Notes under the pieces: model-generated
Told to the model about the DNA's origin: nothing
What the model saw: only the letters and a program-made list of their open reading frames with translations
Databases searched by the model: none
Shown: positions 17,871 through 27,499 of the stretch, piece by piece
How the letters are laid out: each line of letters opens with the position of its first letter
Numbering within the stretch: the first letter of the stretch is position 1
NCBI RefSeq assembly: GCF_014490725.1
Contig: NZ_JACOQL010000004.1
Span: 310,001-374,000 of the forward strand
Direction of reading: 5' to 3'
Source of the DNA: Paracoccus amoyensis
Lineage (GTDB): Bacteria; Pseudomonadota; Alphaproteobacteria; Rhodobacterales; Rhodobacteraceae
Length of the DNA: 64,000 bases
Position numbers and translations under genes: made by a program

Positions 17871-18857
17871 ATGACGCAAGCACAGGCCGTTCGCCTTGAA
17901 CAAACCGGATCACCGGAAGTCCTGACCTTTCAAGAGGTTGACCTGCCGTCACCCGGCGAAGGTGAGATCCAGATCAGGCAAACCGCCATCGGGCTGAACT
18001 TTCTTGATATCTACCACCGTCGCGGTGGCTATGGCGCGCCATTGCCGCTGCCCAGCGGTCTGGGCGTTGAAGGCGTCGGAGAGATCACGGCCATCGGCCG
18101 CGGCGTCACGGATTTTGAGGTCGGTCAGCGCATCGCCTATGTCGGCGGCCCGCCCGGTGCCTATGCCACGATGCGAAACCTGCCTGCCGCCCGTGCGCTG
18201 GCAGCGCCGGAAGGGATCGGCAATGCCGAACTGGCGGCAATCATCTTCAAGGGGCTGACCGCCGAATATCTGATCCATCGCTGTGCGCCGATCAGAAAGC
18301 GTCATCTGGTGCTGTTTCACGCGGCGGCCGGCGGCGTGGGGTCCATCGCGACCCATTGGATGCATCGCATTGGCGCGACGGTTTTCGCGACCGTCGGATC
18401 CGAGGAAAAGGCCGAAATCGCCCGGGCCAATGGCTGCGATTATGTCATCAACTACAACGAGCAGGATTTTGAGGCAGAGGTCAAACGCCTGACCAAGGGA
18501 CGCGGCGTCGATGTGGTTTTCGATTCCGTCGGGGCTGATACGTTTGACAAATCGCTGAACAGCCTGCGTCAACGCGGCCTGATGGTCAGTTTCGGTGAAG
18601 CATCTGGCCCGATCCCGCCGGTCGGGGTTGGCACGCTTGGCGCGAAAGGCTCGCTTTACCTGACCCGGCCGTCCATTGCGCATTATACCAATGTCCGGGA
18701 CGAATATCAGGCGGGGGCCGATAATCTGTTCCGCGCCATTCGCAAGGGCGATGTCAAGCCGCCCAGGATCACCACCTATCCGCTGGCTGACGTGCAAAAG
18801 GCACATGCGGATGTCGAGGGACGGCGCACGATCGGATCGGTCGTGCTGTTGCCCTGA
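17871..18857 (+). CDS. qor: Quinone oxidoreductase (zeta-crystallin-like, MDR family)
   Basis: NADPH-dependent medium-chain reductase of 328 residues without the structural zinc cysteines of alcohol dehydrogenases. An N-terminal GroES-like domain (IGLNFLDIYHRRGGY, GVEGVGEI) precedes a Rossmann domain with HAAAGGVGSIATHW near residue 150. TGGAGGGATC just before the ATG at 17871 is the ribosome binding site. Family members reduce quinones or alkenals, protecting from reactive carbonyls. Confidence 0.9.
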   Translation: MTQAQAVRLEQTGSPEVLTFQEVDLPSPGEGEIQIRQTAIGLNFLDIYHRRGGYGAPLPLPSGLGVEGVGEITAIGRGVTDFEVGQRIAYVGGPPGAYATMRNLPAARALAAPEGIGNAELAAIIFKGLTAEYLIHRCAPIRKRHLVLFHAAAGGVGSIATHWMHRIGATVFATVGSEEKAEIARANGCDYVINYNEQDFEAEVKRLTKGRGVDVVFDSVGADTFDKSLNSLRQRGLMVSFGEASGPIPPVGVGTLGAKGSLYLTRPSIAHYTNVRDEYQAGADNLFRAIRKGDVKPPRITTYPLADVQKAHADVEGRRTIGSVVLLP

Positions 18858-18860
18858 CCC

Positions 18861-19829
18861 TCAGTCCGGGGTCTGATCAAAGACCCCGGCGACGCGCCCC
18901 AAAAGCATGAAGGCGCGGGCCGAACGGGAATCGGCCAGCATCACAATCTGTTCGTCATCCAGTTCTGCCATCAGCCGGGTTGCGGTCACGTCGAACTGGC
19001 GCATGAAGTGATGCGCTGTATCGCGAAAAATCTCATCCCCGCGCAGATAGGCGCCGGTCATTTCAAGGGCGGTGGCATCATGGATGCCACCAACGCCTGC
19101 AACCGATGCGCCGCGAACGCCTTCGCCAAAGCGTCGCCATGCCTCGATATCCACAGGCTCGGTCGGCAGGTCGTCCATATAGACATCATGGCCAGCCAGC
19201 AGGGTGATCACATCCTGTGCGGCACGCAGCACGCGGGAATTCCCGTGATCTTTCAATGCGGCACGCAGGGCGGTGATCGCATCGACATCGTCCGGGCCAT
19301 CTGGAAAATTCAGCGCAAGGATCATGGTCTGCGGCGTGACAGAGACCTGTTCCGGCGCGTCAAAGCTCAGGGCTTGCTGCCGGGCATCGGCCGGACGAGT
19401 TGGGCGTGGGATGGTCTGGGCCGGTCGCGCTGGTTGTGTCTGCGTGATCATCCGCACACCCGATTCCCCAAGCGCGGTGTCGGGCTGCTGTGGCCGGGCA
19501 GAGGACGGGGCAGAGCTCGGGGCAAGGGCCGATGGCGATGCAATACCGCCGGTGCGGATCTGTGACATGCGAGCGCGCAGGTCCGCAGCCTCGGCCTGCA
19601 GGGTTGAAATCGCGCGGGCAAGCCCGACGGCCAGCCAGATCAGCACCACGGGCAGAACCACACCCATAATTCCCAGCAATGTCGCAAGACCGCCCCTGCT
19701 GTCGTCATTTGCTGGTGCCAGTAACCAGAACAGCAACAGCAGAAGCAGCCAGACAGCCGTTACCGCAAGCCCGATCATGGACAGGGAATCGCGCTGTGCC
19801 AGCGAGGTGATGCGTTGAAGTAAAGTCAT
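18861..19829 (-). CDS. Conserved membrane protein, two helices plus soluble C-terminal domain
   Basis: Protein of 322 residues without an assigned function. Two hydrophobic helices (about 17-37 and 47-70) are followed by a short coiled-coil-like stretch (about 72-90). A proline/alanine/serine-rich linker (about 93-150) leads to a C-terminal domain of mostly helical, acidic sequence. It starts four bases after the greA stop on the same strand and is almost certainly co-transcribed with it. I believe related proteins occur in other Rhodobacterales, but cannot check here. Confidence 0.72.
   Translation of the reverse strand: MTLLQRITSLAQRDSLSMIGLAVTAVWLLLLLLFWLLAPANDDSRGGLATLLGIMGVVLPVVLIWLAVGLARAISTLQAEAADLRARMSQIRTGGIASPSALAPSSAPSSARPQQPDTALGESGVRMITQTQPARPAQTIPRPTRPADARQQALSFDAPEQVSVTPQTMILALNFPDGPDDVDAITALRAALKDHGNSRVLRAAQDVITLLAGHDVYMDDLPTEPVDIEAWRRFGEGVRGASVAGVGGIHDATALEMTGAYLRGDEIFRDTAHHFMRQFDVTATRLMAELDDEQIVMLADSRSARAFMLLGRVAGVFDQTPD
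18866..18889. terminator. Hairpin at the convergent ends of qor and the membrane protein gene
   Basis: Perfect 8-base-pair stem CCGGGGTC / GACCCCGG with an 8-base loop, 8 bases past the qor stop and overlapping the last codons of the minus-strand gene. There is no clear U-tract on either side, so termination efficiency is uncertain. Confidence 0.45.
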
Positions 19830-19833
19830 GGAA

Positions 19834-20304
19834 TTAATTGAAGCGGACGCGGAGGATCTCGTAACTGCGGATGCCGCCGGGGGTGGTGACGTCCACGCTA
19901 TCGCCTTCCTCCTTGCCGATCAGCGCACGCGCCAGTGGTGAACGGATGTTCAGCAGCCCGCGTTCGATATCGGCCTCTGGCTCGCCTACGATCTGGTAGG
20001 TCCGTTCTTCCTCGGTATCCTCGTCGATCAGATCGACGGTGGCACCGAACTTGATCGAGCCGGAGAATTTTGACGGATCGATCACTTCGGCCCGCGAAAG
20101 AATCGCTTCCAATTCCTTGATGCGGCCTTCGATAAAGCCCTGCTTTTCGCGGGCGGCGTGATATTCCGCATTCTCGGACAGGTCGCCATGTTCGCGTGCC
20201 TCGGCGATCTGACGGATGATCGCGGGGCGTTCTTTCGACTTCAGTTCGTTCAGTTCCCGTTCCAGCGCGTCTGCGCCACCACGAGTCATCGGTATCTTAT
20301 CCAT
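19834..20304 (-). CDS. greA: Transcription elongation factor GreA
   Basis: Rescues backtracked RNA polymerase by stimulating transcript cleavage through the secondary channel. The 156 residues have the N-terminal antiparallel coiled coil ([35 protein letters not shown], read in parts), with the acidic [10 protein letters not shown] tip motif, and the C-terminal FKBP-like domain ([15 protein letters not shown]). Normal length and complete. Confidence 0.97.
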   Translation of the reverse strand: MDKIPMTRGGADALERELNELKSKERPAIIRQIAEAREHGDLSENAEYHAAREKQGFIEGRIKELEAILSRAEVIDPSKFSGSIKFGATVDLIDEDTEEERTYQIVGEPEADIERGLLNIRSPLARALIGKEEGDSVDVTTPGGIRSYEILRVRFN

Positions 20305-20355
20305 CGGTGCCCTGTCCTTATGGGTCTTCGCTGTGCCTTGCAGATGCTAAGTGAA

Positions 20356-20384
20356 CGCCCCCGCCATTCGGAATGGCAGGGGCG
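20356..20384. other. Stable hairpin in the greA / ETF-QO divergent spacer
   Basis: The spacer 20305-20551 (247 bases) between two divergent genes holds a 12-base-pair stem with one mismatch: CGCCCC and GCCATT pair with AATGGC and GGGGCG around a CGG loop. It is not next to a gene end, so it is not an obvious terminator. It could be part of a 5' leader or the remnant of a lost gene's terminator. The rest of the spacer shows only a short direct repeat (CGGCCATTT twice, about 20452-20472). Confidence 0.5.
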
Positions 20385-20551
20385 CGAAATCAGTTTCCAG
20401 ACTAACGAGAACCGAATTTCCGGACCTTTGCAAGCCCGCCGGATTCAGAAACGGCCATTTTCGGCCATTTGCACCCCCGCGTCACAATTGCCCCAAGCGT
20501 CAGGGCAGGTTAGTGATTGGTCCGACACAGGAGCCAGGAGGAAGCCGAGCC

Positions 20552-22207
20552 ATGACGGATGCGCCACAGAACGAACGCGAGTCGATGGAATATGACGTCG
20601 TGATCGTGGGGGCTGGTCCTGCCGGGTTATCGGCAGCGATCCGGCTGAAGCAGCTCGACCCTGAAATTTCGGTGGTGGTGCTGGAAAAAGGCTCGGAAGT
20701 CGGGGCGCATATCCTGTCGGGCGCGGTGCTGGACCCTTCGGGCCTGAACCGCCTGATCCCTGACTGGAAGGAAAAGGGCGCGCCGATCAGCACCGAAGTC
20801 GACGACGACAATTTCTATGTGCTGGGCGAGGGCGGGCAGATGCGCGTGCCGAACTGGCCGATGCCGCCCCTGATGAACAATCACGGCAATTACATCGTCA
20901 GCATGGGCAATGTCTGCCGCTGGCTGGCCGAACAGGCCGAAGGTCTGGGGGTCGAGATTTTCCCCGGCATGGCCGCCAGCCAGATCGTCTGGGACGGCAA
21001 TCGTGTGCGTGGCGTCGTTGCCGGCGAAATGGGACTGAACGCCGACGGCACCCCCGGCCCGATGTATGAACCCGGCATGGAATTGCACGGCAAATACGTC
21101 TTTATCGCCGAGGGTGTGCGCGGGTCGCTGGCCAAGGAAATCATCACCAAACTGAACCTGTCGGACGGACACGAGCCGCAGAAATTCGGCATCGGCATGA
21201 AGGAAATCTGGGAAGTCGATCCCGCCAAATTCAAGAAAGGCCGGGTCGTGCACACGATGGGCTGGCCTCTTGGCAGCAATGCGGGTGGTGGCAGCTTCAT
21301 CTATCACTTCGAGGATAATCAGGTGCTGGTCGGCTTCGTTGTCCATCTGAACTACCAAAACCCTTACCTCTATCCCTACATGGAATTTCAGCGTTTCAAG
21401 CATCACCCGATGGTTGCCGAGCTGCTGGCGGGGGGCAAGCGCGTCGCCTATGGCGCTCGCGCGATCACCGAGGGCGGCTGGCAATCCATTCCCGAGCTTT
21501 CCTTCGATGGCGGTGTGTTGCTGGGCTGCTCGGCCGGTCTGGTCAACGTGCCGCGGATCAAGGGCAACCATAACGCCATGATTTCGGGGATCGAGGCGGC
21601 AGATGCGGCGGCGGCGGCACTGGCTGCGGGCCGCGAAGGCGACCGGCTGACCGATTATGACAAGGCCGTGCGCAGCGGCGATATCGCCAAGGATCTGAAA
21701 AAGGTCCGCAATGTGAAGCCGATCTGGTCCAGATTGGGGCTGTGGCCAAGTCTGGCGCTTGGTGGCTTTGACATGTGGGTCGCGAACCTGACCGGCTGGA
21801 ACCCGCTGGGCACATGGAAGCACGGCAAGACCGATGCGGCAGCGACCGGCAAGGCTGCCGATTTCAAGCCGATCGACTATCCCAAGCCCGATGGGAAACT
21901 GTCCTTCGACCGACTGACCAACGTGGCCTTCAGCTTTACCAACCATGAAGAAAGCCAGCCCAGCCATCTGAAGCTGAAAGATCCCAGCATTCCGATCAGC
22001 GTGAACCTGCCGCAATATGCCGAACCCGCGCAACGCTACTGCCCGGCCGGCGTCTATGAGGTGATCGAAGACAGCAACGGTCCGCGCTTCCAGATCAACT
22101 TCCAGAACTGCGTCCATTGCAAAACCTGCGATATCAAAGACCCCTCGCAGAATATCGTCTGGACCACGCCGCAAGGCGGAGATGGGCCGAATTACCCGAA
22201 TATGTGA
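20552..22207 (+). CDS. Electron transfer flavoprotein-ubiquinone oxidoreductase
   Basis: Membrane-associated enzyme that takes electrons from ETF, and so from acyl-CoA dehydrogenases, to ubiquinone. The frame is open upstream, but the ATG at 20552 follows CCAGGAGGA and gives 551 residues, the usual size. The FAD-binding VIVGAGPAGLSAA is near the N-terminus. The C-terminal 4Fe-4S cysteines are C497 (CPAGVYEV), C520, C523 and C526 (NCVHCKTCDI). It would serve the two acyl-CoA dehydrogenase-type enzymes in this window. Confidence 0.96.
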   Translation: MTDAPQNERESMEYDVVIVGAGPAGLSAAIRLKQLDPEISVVVLEKGSEVGAHILSGAVLDPSGLNRLIPDWKEKGAPISTEVDDDNFYVLGEGGQMRVPNWPMPPLMNNHGNYIVSMGNVCRWLAEQAEGLGVEIFPGMAASQIVWDGNRVRGVVAGEMGLNADGTPGPMYEPGMELHGKYVFIAEGVRGSLAKEIITKLNLSDGHEPQKFGIGMKEIWEVDPAKFKKGRVVHTMGWPLGSNAGGGSFIYHFEDNQVLVGFVVHLNYQNPYLYPYMEFQRFKHHPMVAELLAGGKRVAYGARAITEGGWQSIPELSFDGGVLLGCSAGLVNVPRIKGNHNAMISGIEAADAAAAALAAGREGDRLTDYDKAVRSGDIAKDLKKVRNVKPIWSRLGLWPSLALGGFDMWVANLTGWNPLGTWKHGKTDAAATGKAADFKPIDYPKPDGKLSFDRLTNVAFSFTNHEESQPSHLKLKDPSIPISVNLPQYAEPAQRYCPAGVYEVIEDSNGPRFQINFQNCVHCKTCDIKDPSQNIVWTTPQGGDGPNYPNM

Positions 22208-22214
22208 TCTTTTC

Positions 22215-22241
22215 GCGGGGCACAGCGATTGCTTGCCCCGC
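22215..22241 (+). terminator. Probable terminator after ETF-QO
   Basis: An 8-base-pair GC-rich stem (GCGGGGCA / TGCCCCGC) starts 8 bases after the ETF-QO stop, with an inner AGC/GCT extension. No U-tract follows. Confidence 0.5.
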
Positions 22242-22294
22242 CTGTCAGGGTTAGGGTCTGCGGAACGCTTTTGTGATTTTCCGGGATCGACGCC

Positions 22295-24160
22295 TTGACC
22301 AATACTCGCCCGAATCTGGCCCTTATCGCTGTGCTTATGGCGGGGTTGGCCTTGCCTGCCGCCGCGCAGCAGCGCCCGGCACCGCGTCCCGAACCGACGC
22401 AGGAAGGCGATCAGCAGCCCGATGCGACGACCGCCCAAGCCCCTGAACAGGAACCGAAAACACCGCCCGCGCCACTGACCTTTGGTCTGGCTGGTCCGTA
22501 TCTGGCCGCGCGTATGGCAACCGTGGAAAATAATTTCATCGCTGCCGCGCGGTATTTCGTGCAGGCCGTGGCCCATGATCCGGAAGATCGCTTTCTGCAG
22601 GACAGCGCCCTGGTTGCCCTGGTTTCGGCAGGCGATATCGACCGCGCCGTAAAGCTGTCGGATCAGATCGCGACCGAAGGTGCGCCGACCGAATTTTCCG
22701 GCCTGATCCAACGGGCCGAGCTTGCCCATAGCGGCAATTGGCAGGGCTTGTTGGATTCGTTGGATACCAAAGCCGATGGCGCGGCGCCCGAAGCGGATCT
22801 TCTGGACGGTATGTTAAGTGCCTGGGCCTTGCTGGGGGCGGGTCGGGCGCAGGATGCGTTGCAGGAATTTGAAGATCTGGCCAGCGGCACCCCCGGCGTT
22901 GCACCGATGGTCAACTATCACCTTGCGTTGGCACGCGCGATGGTCGGCGATTACGAAGGCGCCGAGACTCTGTTGGCAGATCCGGCAACCGGGGCGCATG
23001 TGTTGGGCTTTACCGCACGGGCCGAGGTGCTGACCCAGCTTGACCGTCGCGATGAGGCGGTTGCCATGCTGGACAACATTCCGGGGCTTGAGGCCGAGCC
23101 GCAGCTTCTGGCGTTGCGCAACCGTATCGCCGATGGCGAGCCGGTCAGCTTTGATGTGGTGAAAACCGCAGCGGATGGCATTTCGCAAGTGTTTCTGACA
23201 CTGTCCACCGCGCTGGCAACCAGCCCCGAGCCAGAGCCGTTATCGCTGATCTATGCGCGCCTTGCCGTCTGGCTGTCGCCCGATACCGCCGAAGCCCGGT
23301 TGATGATGGCGCAACTGTTGCAGGATCGTCAGCAATTTGACCTGGCCGAACCGGAATTCGAGGCATTGCGCCGCATGGGGCAGATGCGCCCCGTAGCCGA
23401 ACTTGGTCGCATCGACGCGCTATCCCGCGCCGACCGCCGGGATGAGGCTGAAAAGGCCGCCTTGGCCCTGACGGCTGCCTATCCCGACCTGCCCCAAGCG
23501 TGGATCGCACAGGGCGATTTGCTGCGTCAGACGGAAAAATTCGAACAGGCCATTCCCGCCTATGACAAGGCCATGGCTTTGCTGGATGATGCCCCGCAAG
23601 AGGCGAAGTGGTTCCCGCTTTACGCGCGCGGCATTGCCTTGGAACGCGCAGGTCAGTTTGAACGGGCCGAGCAGGATTTGCTCGCCGCAATCGAACTGCG
23701 TCCTGATCAGGCCAGCCTGCTGAACTATCTGGGTTACAGCTGGATCGACCGGAATGTGAATCTGGATCGCGGGTTGGAGATGATCCAGAAAGCGGTCGAG
23801 CTGTCACCGGATGACGGCTATATTCAGGACTCGCTGGCATGGGCCTATTTCCGTCTTGGCCGCTTTGAAGAAGCGGTGGAACCGATGGAACGGGCAATCG
23901 GCACGATGTCGCAAGATCCGCTGGTCAATGACCATTTGGGCGACATCTACTGGATGGTTGGCCGTCATCGCGAGGCAGAAATCCAATGGCAGCGTGCGCT
24001 TTCGTTGAAGCCGACCGATGCAGGTGATGTCGATCCCGACCGCATCCGGGCCAAGCTTGAGCGTGGCCTGGACGCGGTTCTGGCCGAGGAAAAAGCCTCG
24101 GGTCATCAGCCGCAGGGATCCGCGCCGATCGAGCAACCACAGGCCGCGAACGCCAACTGA
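22295..24160 (+). CDS. Secreted tetratricopeptide repeat protein
   Basis: Protein of 621 residues with a cleavable signal peptide (ending near LPAAAQQ), a short proline/glutamine-rich linker, and TPR-type helical repeats over most of its length. Clear TPR units near the C-terminus include QAWIAQGDLLRQTEKFEQAI, ARGIALERAGQFERAEQDLL and DSLAWAYFRLGRFEEAVEPM. The layout matches alphaproteobacterial periplasmic or outer-membrane TPR scaffold proteins. The start is a TTG at 22295, chosen because it gives a complete signal sequence; the next ATG falls inside the hydrophobic core. ispE follows four bases later. Confidence 0.83.
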   Translation: MTNTRPNLALIAVLMAGLALPAAAQQRPAPRPEPTQEGDQQPDATTAQAPEQEPKTPPAPLTFGLAGPYLAARMATVENNFIAAARYFVQAVAHDPEDRFLQDSALVALVSAGDIDRAVKLSDQIATEGAPTEFSGLIQRAELAHSGNWQGLLDSLDTKADGAAPEADLLDGMLSAWALLGAGRAQDALQEFEDLASGTPGVAPMVNYHLALARAMVGDYEGAETLLADPATGAHVLGFTARAEVLTQLDRRDEAVAMLDNIPGLEAEPQLLALRNRIADGEPVSFDVVKTAADGISQVFLTLSTALATSPEPEPLSLIYARLAVWLSPDTAEARLMMAQLLQDRQQFDLAEPEFEALRRMGQMRPVAELGRIDALSRADRRDEAEKAALALTAAYPDLPQAWIAQGDLLRQTEKFEQAIPAYDKAMALLDDAPQEAKWFPLYARGIALERAGQFERAEQDLLAAIELRPDQASLLNYLGYSWIDRNVNLDRGLEMIQKAVELSPDDGYIQDSLAWAYFRLGRFEEAVEPMERAIGTMSQDPLVNDHLGDIYWMVGRHREAEIQWQRALSLKPTDAGDVDPDRIRAKLERGLDAVLAEEKASGHQPQGSAPIEQPQAANAN

Positions 24161-24163
24161 TCC

Positions 24164-24991
24164 ATGTCCGATCTGGTCGAACCTGCCCCGGCCAAGCTGA
24201 ACCTTGCGCTGCATGTCACGGGACGCCGCAACGACGGCTATCACCTGCTGGATTCGCTGGTCGTCTTTGCCAAGGCGGGCGATCAGCTTCGCCTGCGCCC
24301 CGGCCCTTTATCGTTGCAAATCGATGGGCCGTTTGCGGCGGGGCTGGATTCTGATGGCGACAATCTGTGCCTGCGTGCAGCCCGGCTGGTGGGGGCTGAT
24401 GTCTCGATCTCATTGACCAAGAACCTGCCGGTCGCATCGGGCATCGGTGGTGGCTCTGCCGATGCGGCGGCGGTATTGCGCGGTTTGGCGCGAATGGGCC
24501 ATCTGCTGCCCGACGCACCGGAAAAGCTGGGTGCGGATGTGCCGGTCTGTCTGCTGTCTGCCCCCGCCCGGATGCAGGGCGTGGGGGAAATCATAACACC
24601 ACTGTCCGCGCTGCCTGCACTTCCCTTGGTGCTGGTCAACCCCGGTGTCGGGGTTTCCACGCCGCAGGTTTTCAAGGCGATGGCGACGCGCGACAACCCA
24701 CCCCTGCCGCCGATCCCGAAATTCAATGATCTGACGGGGCTGGTGAATTGGCTGACACGGACCCGGAACGATCTGGAGGCCCCGGCCTGCCAGATTTGCC
24801 CGCAGATCAGCGATGTGCTGCAGGTGCTGGCTGCCTCTGGTGCCATATTTTCACGGATGTCCGGATCGGGCGCGACTTGCTTTGGCCTTTATGACAGCCC
24901 TGCCAAGGCCGAGATGGCTGCGCAATCGTTGAAACAGCATGGCTGGTGGGCCGTTGCAACGGAACTGGCACAGCCGCTGCCACAACGCTAG
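24164..24991 (+). CDS. ispE: 4-diphosphocytidyl-2-C-methyl-D-erythritol kinase
   Basis: Phosphorylates the 2-hydroxyl of CDP-methylerythritol in the non-mevalonate isoprenoid pathway. A GHMP kinase of 275 residues: [20 protein letters not shown] at the N-terminus with the substrate lysine, glycine-rich [16 protein letters not shown] near residue 90, and C-terminal [12 protein letters not shown]. Complete and of normal length. Its product feeds, among others, the prenyl chain made by ddsA at 51-52 kb. Confidence 0.96.
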   Translation: MSDLVEPAPAKLNLALHVTGRRNDGYHLLDSLVVFAKAGDQLRLRPGPLSLQIDGPFAAGLDSDGDNLCLRAARLVGADVSISLTKNLPVASGIGGGSADAAAVLRGLARMGHLLPDAPEKLGADVPVCLLSAPARMQGVGEIITPLSALPALPLVLVNPGVGVSTPQVFKAMATRDNPPLPPIPKFNDLTGLVNWLTRTRNDLEAPACQICPQISDVLQVLAASGAIFSRMSGSGATCFGLYDSPAKAEMAAQSLKQHGWWAVATELAQPLPQR

Positions 24992-25017
24992 ATTGGGTCA
25001 AACACACGAGAGGGGCC

Positions 25018-25752
25018 ATGCTGCGTTTAGGAGTGAACATCGACCATATCGCAACGGTTCGTAACGCCCGTGGCACGCCATGGCCCGACCCGCTGCGCGC
25101 CGCCATTTTGGCCGAACAGGCGGGCGCGGACGGCATCACCGCCCATCTCCGCGAAGATCGCCGCCATATTCGCGATGCCGATATCGACGCGCTGATGCGT
25201 GAGTTGTCGCTGCCGCTGAACCTTGAAATGGCCGCGACGCCTGAAATGCAGGCCATCGCCCTGCGCCATCGCCCCCATGCGGTCTGCGTGGTGCCGGAAA
25301 AGCGAGAGGAACGCACCACAGAGGGCGGTTTGGACGTGGCCGGGAACGAAGCCTATATGGCCGATTTCATTGCGCCGCTGCGCGAAGCTGGCAGCCGGGT
25401 ATCCATGTTCATCGGGCATGAACCGGCGCAGATCGAGGCCTCGGCCCGGATCGGGGCGGCGGTGATTGAACTGCATACCGGCGCCTATTGCGATTTCGAC
25501 ACCGAGGGCCGGATTGCCGAACGTGACGCGGAACTGGCCGGTCTGATCCGTGGGGCCGAACTTGCCGCCGCGCTTGGGCTAGAGGTGCATGCAGGTCATG
25601 GCCTGACCTACAGCAATGTCGGCCCGATTGCCGCGATTCCGCAGATCGCCGAACTGAACATCGGGCATTTTCTGATGGGTGAGGCGATGTTTGTGGGACT
25701 TGCCGATGCGATCCGCGAAATGCGCCGCTGCATGAAGGAAGCCCGGACATGA
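25018..25752 (+). CDS. pdxJ: Pyridoxine 5'-phosphate synthase
   Basis: Condenses 3-amino-1-hydroxyacetone 1-phosphate with deoxyxylulose 5-phosphate to pyridoxine 5'-phosphate (vitamin B6). A TIM-barrel enzyme of 244 residues. [20 protein letters not shown] at the N-terminus, [10 protein letters not shown] and GHGLTYSNV are family signatures. The ATG at 25018, after GAGAGGGG, is the true start, although the frame is open earlier. It shares deoxyxylulose phosphate with the isoprenoid pathway of upstream ispE. Confidence 0.97.
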   Translation: MLRLGVNIDHIATVRNARGTPWPDPLRAAILAEQAGADGITAHLREDRRHIRDADIDALMRELSLPLNLEMAATPEMQAIALRHRPHAVCVVPEKREERTTEGGLDVAGNEAYMADFIAPLREAGSRVSMFIGHEPAQIEASARIGAAVIELHTGAYCDFDTEGRIAERDAELAGLIRGAELAAALGLEVHAGHGLTYSNVGPIAAIPQIAELNIGHFLMGEAMFVGLADAIREMRRCMKEART

Positions 25753-26219
25753 AAACCCTTCTGCTCCCCATCCTGTTGTTGACGACCGGTCCTGCCTTTG
25801 CGCAATCGGTTGGCGATTGCGGGGAATGGACCTCGGCCCGCAACCTGCCCGAGCCATGGGAAGACAGCACGGCCACCTATGCCGATGGCAACGTCCGGCT
25901 GGCCATTCTGGACACACTGGAACCTGCGGCGGCAGCGGTGCATCTGATGGTCATTTCGCCACCCCTGAATGAATTGGGCGAACGTCAGTGCAAAACCGTG
26001 TCATTCAGCGGACCGCCGGACAGCGAAGGCTGGCCCAGCGGGTTCATGAGCGTCGATTTTTCCGGGCGGCAGGCGGCCTATAATCCGCAAACCGGCTTGC
26101 AGATTGCGTTCCCGATTCAGGTGTTCAATCCTGATACGGCCGATGGCGATCATGGCGAACTAAACATCACGATCAATCAGCAGACGGGCGAAATCATGGC
26201 CGAGGTCAGCGGCGAATGA
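25749..26219 (+). CDS. Hypothetical secreted protein
   Basis: Protein of 156 residues with a signal peptide (cleavage after AFA, near residue 18). The mature part has two cysteines (GDCGEW and RQCKTV) that may form a disulfide, and looks beta-rich. No family recognised. It is locked into the housekeeping operon: its start overlaps the pdxJ stop (ATGA) and its stop overlaps the acpS start (ATGA). It is therefore made with these genes, whatever its task. Confidence 0.72.
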   Translation: MKTLLLPILLLTTGPAFAQSVGDCGEWTSARNLPEPWEDSTATYADGNVRLAILDTLEPAAAAVHLMVISPPLNELGERQCKTVSFSGPPDSEGWPSGFMSVDFSGRQAAYNPQTGLQIAFPIQVFNPDTADGDHGELNITINQQTGEIMAEVSGE

Positions 26220-26635
26220 TCCTTGGCATCGGCACCGATCTTGCGAATATCGACCGGATTCAGGGCACCTTGAACCGTTTTGGGGATCGCTTCCGCAATC
26301 GTGTGTTTACCGATATCGAACTGGCCAAGGCCCGCCGCCGCAAGGATGAGGCGGGAACCCTTGCGAAACGGTGGGCTGCGAAGGAAGCCTGTTCCAAGGC
26401 GCTTGGCACCGGGTTGGCCATGGGGATCAGTTGGCGTGACATGGCGGTCAGCAATCTGCGCAGCGGACAGCCCGTCATGCACCTGACCGGATGGGCTGCG
26501 GAAAAGCTGCGACAGATGACGCCGCCCGGTCATGACGCCATCGTCCACGTCACCTTGACCGACGATCACCCCTGGGCACAGGCTTTTGTGGTGATCGAGG
26601 CGCTTCCGACCGCAAACAGCCCCGCAAAACCTTGA
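26216..26635 (+). CDS. acpS: Holo-[acyl-carrier-protein] synthase
   Basis: Transfers the phosphopantetheine arm from CoA to acyl carrier protein. In the 139 residues the magnesium-binding [12 protein letters not shown] (D8) is at the N-terminus and [14 protein letters not shown] carries the second acidic residue. Located directly before lepB-rnc-era, a neighbourhood common in alphaproteobacteria. Confidence 0.96.
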   Translation: MILGIGTDLANIDRIQGTLNRFGDRFRNRVFTDIELAKARRRKDEAGTLAKRWAAKEACSKALGTGLAMGISWRDMAVSNLRSGQPVMHLTGWAAEKLRQMTPPGHDAIVHVTLTDDHPWAQAFVVIEALPTANSPAKP

Positions 26636-26704
26636 CTTTGCCCCCAAGCGGGGACCATGAACGCGCGATGCGGCCGACTGGCCAGCGCAACGCCAAAGGA
26701 CGAC

Positions 26705-27499
26705 ATGATGGCCGAAAAAGCAGCGAAGAAAAAGGAAGGTGTGTGGGAGACGGTCAAGACGATCTTCTGGGCGCTGGTCATTGCGGGGATATTCCGCACG
26801 CTGTTTTTCCAACCTTTCTGGATTCCCTCGGGCAGCATGAAAGACACCCTGCTGATCGGTGATTTCCTGTTCGTCAACAAGATGGCCTATGGCTATTCCC
26901 AATATTCCTGCCCCTTCGCGCTGTGCCCCATCAGCGGCCGCATTCTGGGCAGCGAGCCTGAGCGCGGCGATGTCGTCGTGTTTCGACACCCGACCCAAGG
27001 CGTTGACTTCATCAAGCGCCTGATAGGACTACCCGGCGACACCATCCAGATGCGCGGTGGCCGTCTGTGGATCAATGGCGAGGAAGTGCCGGTCACGCAG
27101 CAGGAAGATTTTGTCGAGACCAAGGAAGTGCAGGGTCCGCAGGGGCTGGTTCCGCGCTGCGTGAATGACCCTGTGGCCGAAGGTGGCGCCTGCCACAAGC
27201 AACGCTTTACCGAAACCCTGCCGAACGGCGTCAGCCATGATATTCTGAACATCGTGGATGGATGGGTGGCTGATGACACCCCAACCTTTACCGTTCCCGA
27301 AGGCCAGTATTTCTTCATGGGCGATAACCGCGACAATTCCGAAGACTCCCGCTTCCCGCAGGAAGTTGGTGGCCTTGGCTTTGTCCCCGCAGAATATCTG
27401 ATCGGTCGCGCTGACCGGATCATGTTCTCATCCGCTGGACGTTCGCTTCTGTATTTCTGGACCTGGCGTGGCGACCGTTTCTTCAGGGCGGTCGATTGA
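26705..27499 (+). CDS. lepB: Signal peptidase I
   Basis: Membrane serine protease that removes Sec and Tat signal peptides. I chose the ATG at 26705 because AAAGGA precedes it by four bases; an ATG at 26657 has no such site. In the 264 residues one N-terminal membrane helix (about 18-36) is followed by the catalytic serine S44 in PSGSMKDTL and the general-base lysine K104 in [23 protein letters not shown] (box E) is near the end. It would process the lipoprotein and secreted precursors seen in this window, except those cleaved by signal peptidase II. Confidence 0.96.
   Translation: MMAEKAAKKKEGVWETVKTIFWALVIAGIFRTLFFQPFWIPSGSMKDTLLIGDFLFVNKMAYGYSQYSCPFALCPISGRILGSEPERGDVVVFRHPTQGVDFIKRLIGLPGDTIQMRGGRLWINGEEVPVTQQEDFVETKEVQGPQGLVPRCVNDPVAEGGACHKQRFTETLPNGVSHDILNIVDGWVADDTPTFTVPEGQYFFMGDNRDNSEDSRFPQEVGGLGFVPAEYLIGRADRIMFSSAGRSLLYFWTWRGDRFFRAVD

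Noticed and set aside
20627..22729. 700-codon open frame antisense to ETF-QO
   Set aside because: Histidine/glutamine/arginine-rich translation with no domain, lying over a fully convincing gene; such mirror frames are common in GC-rich DNA.
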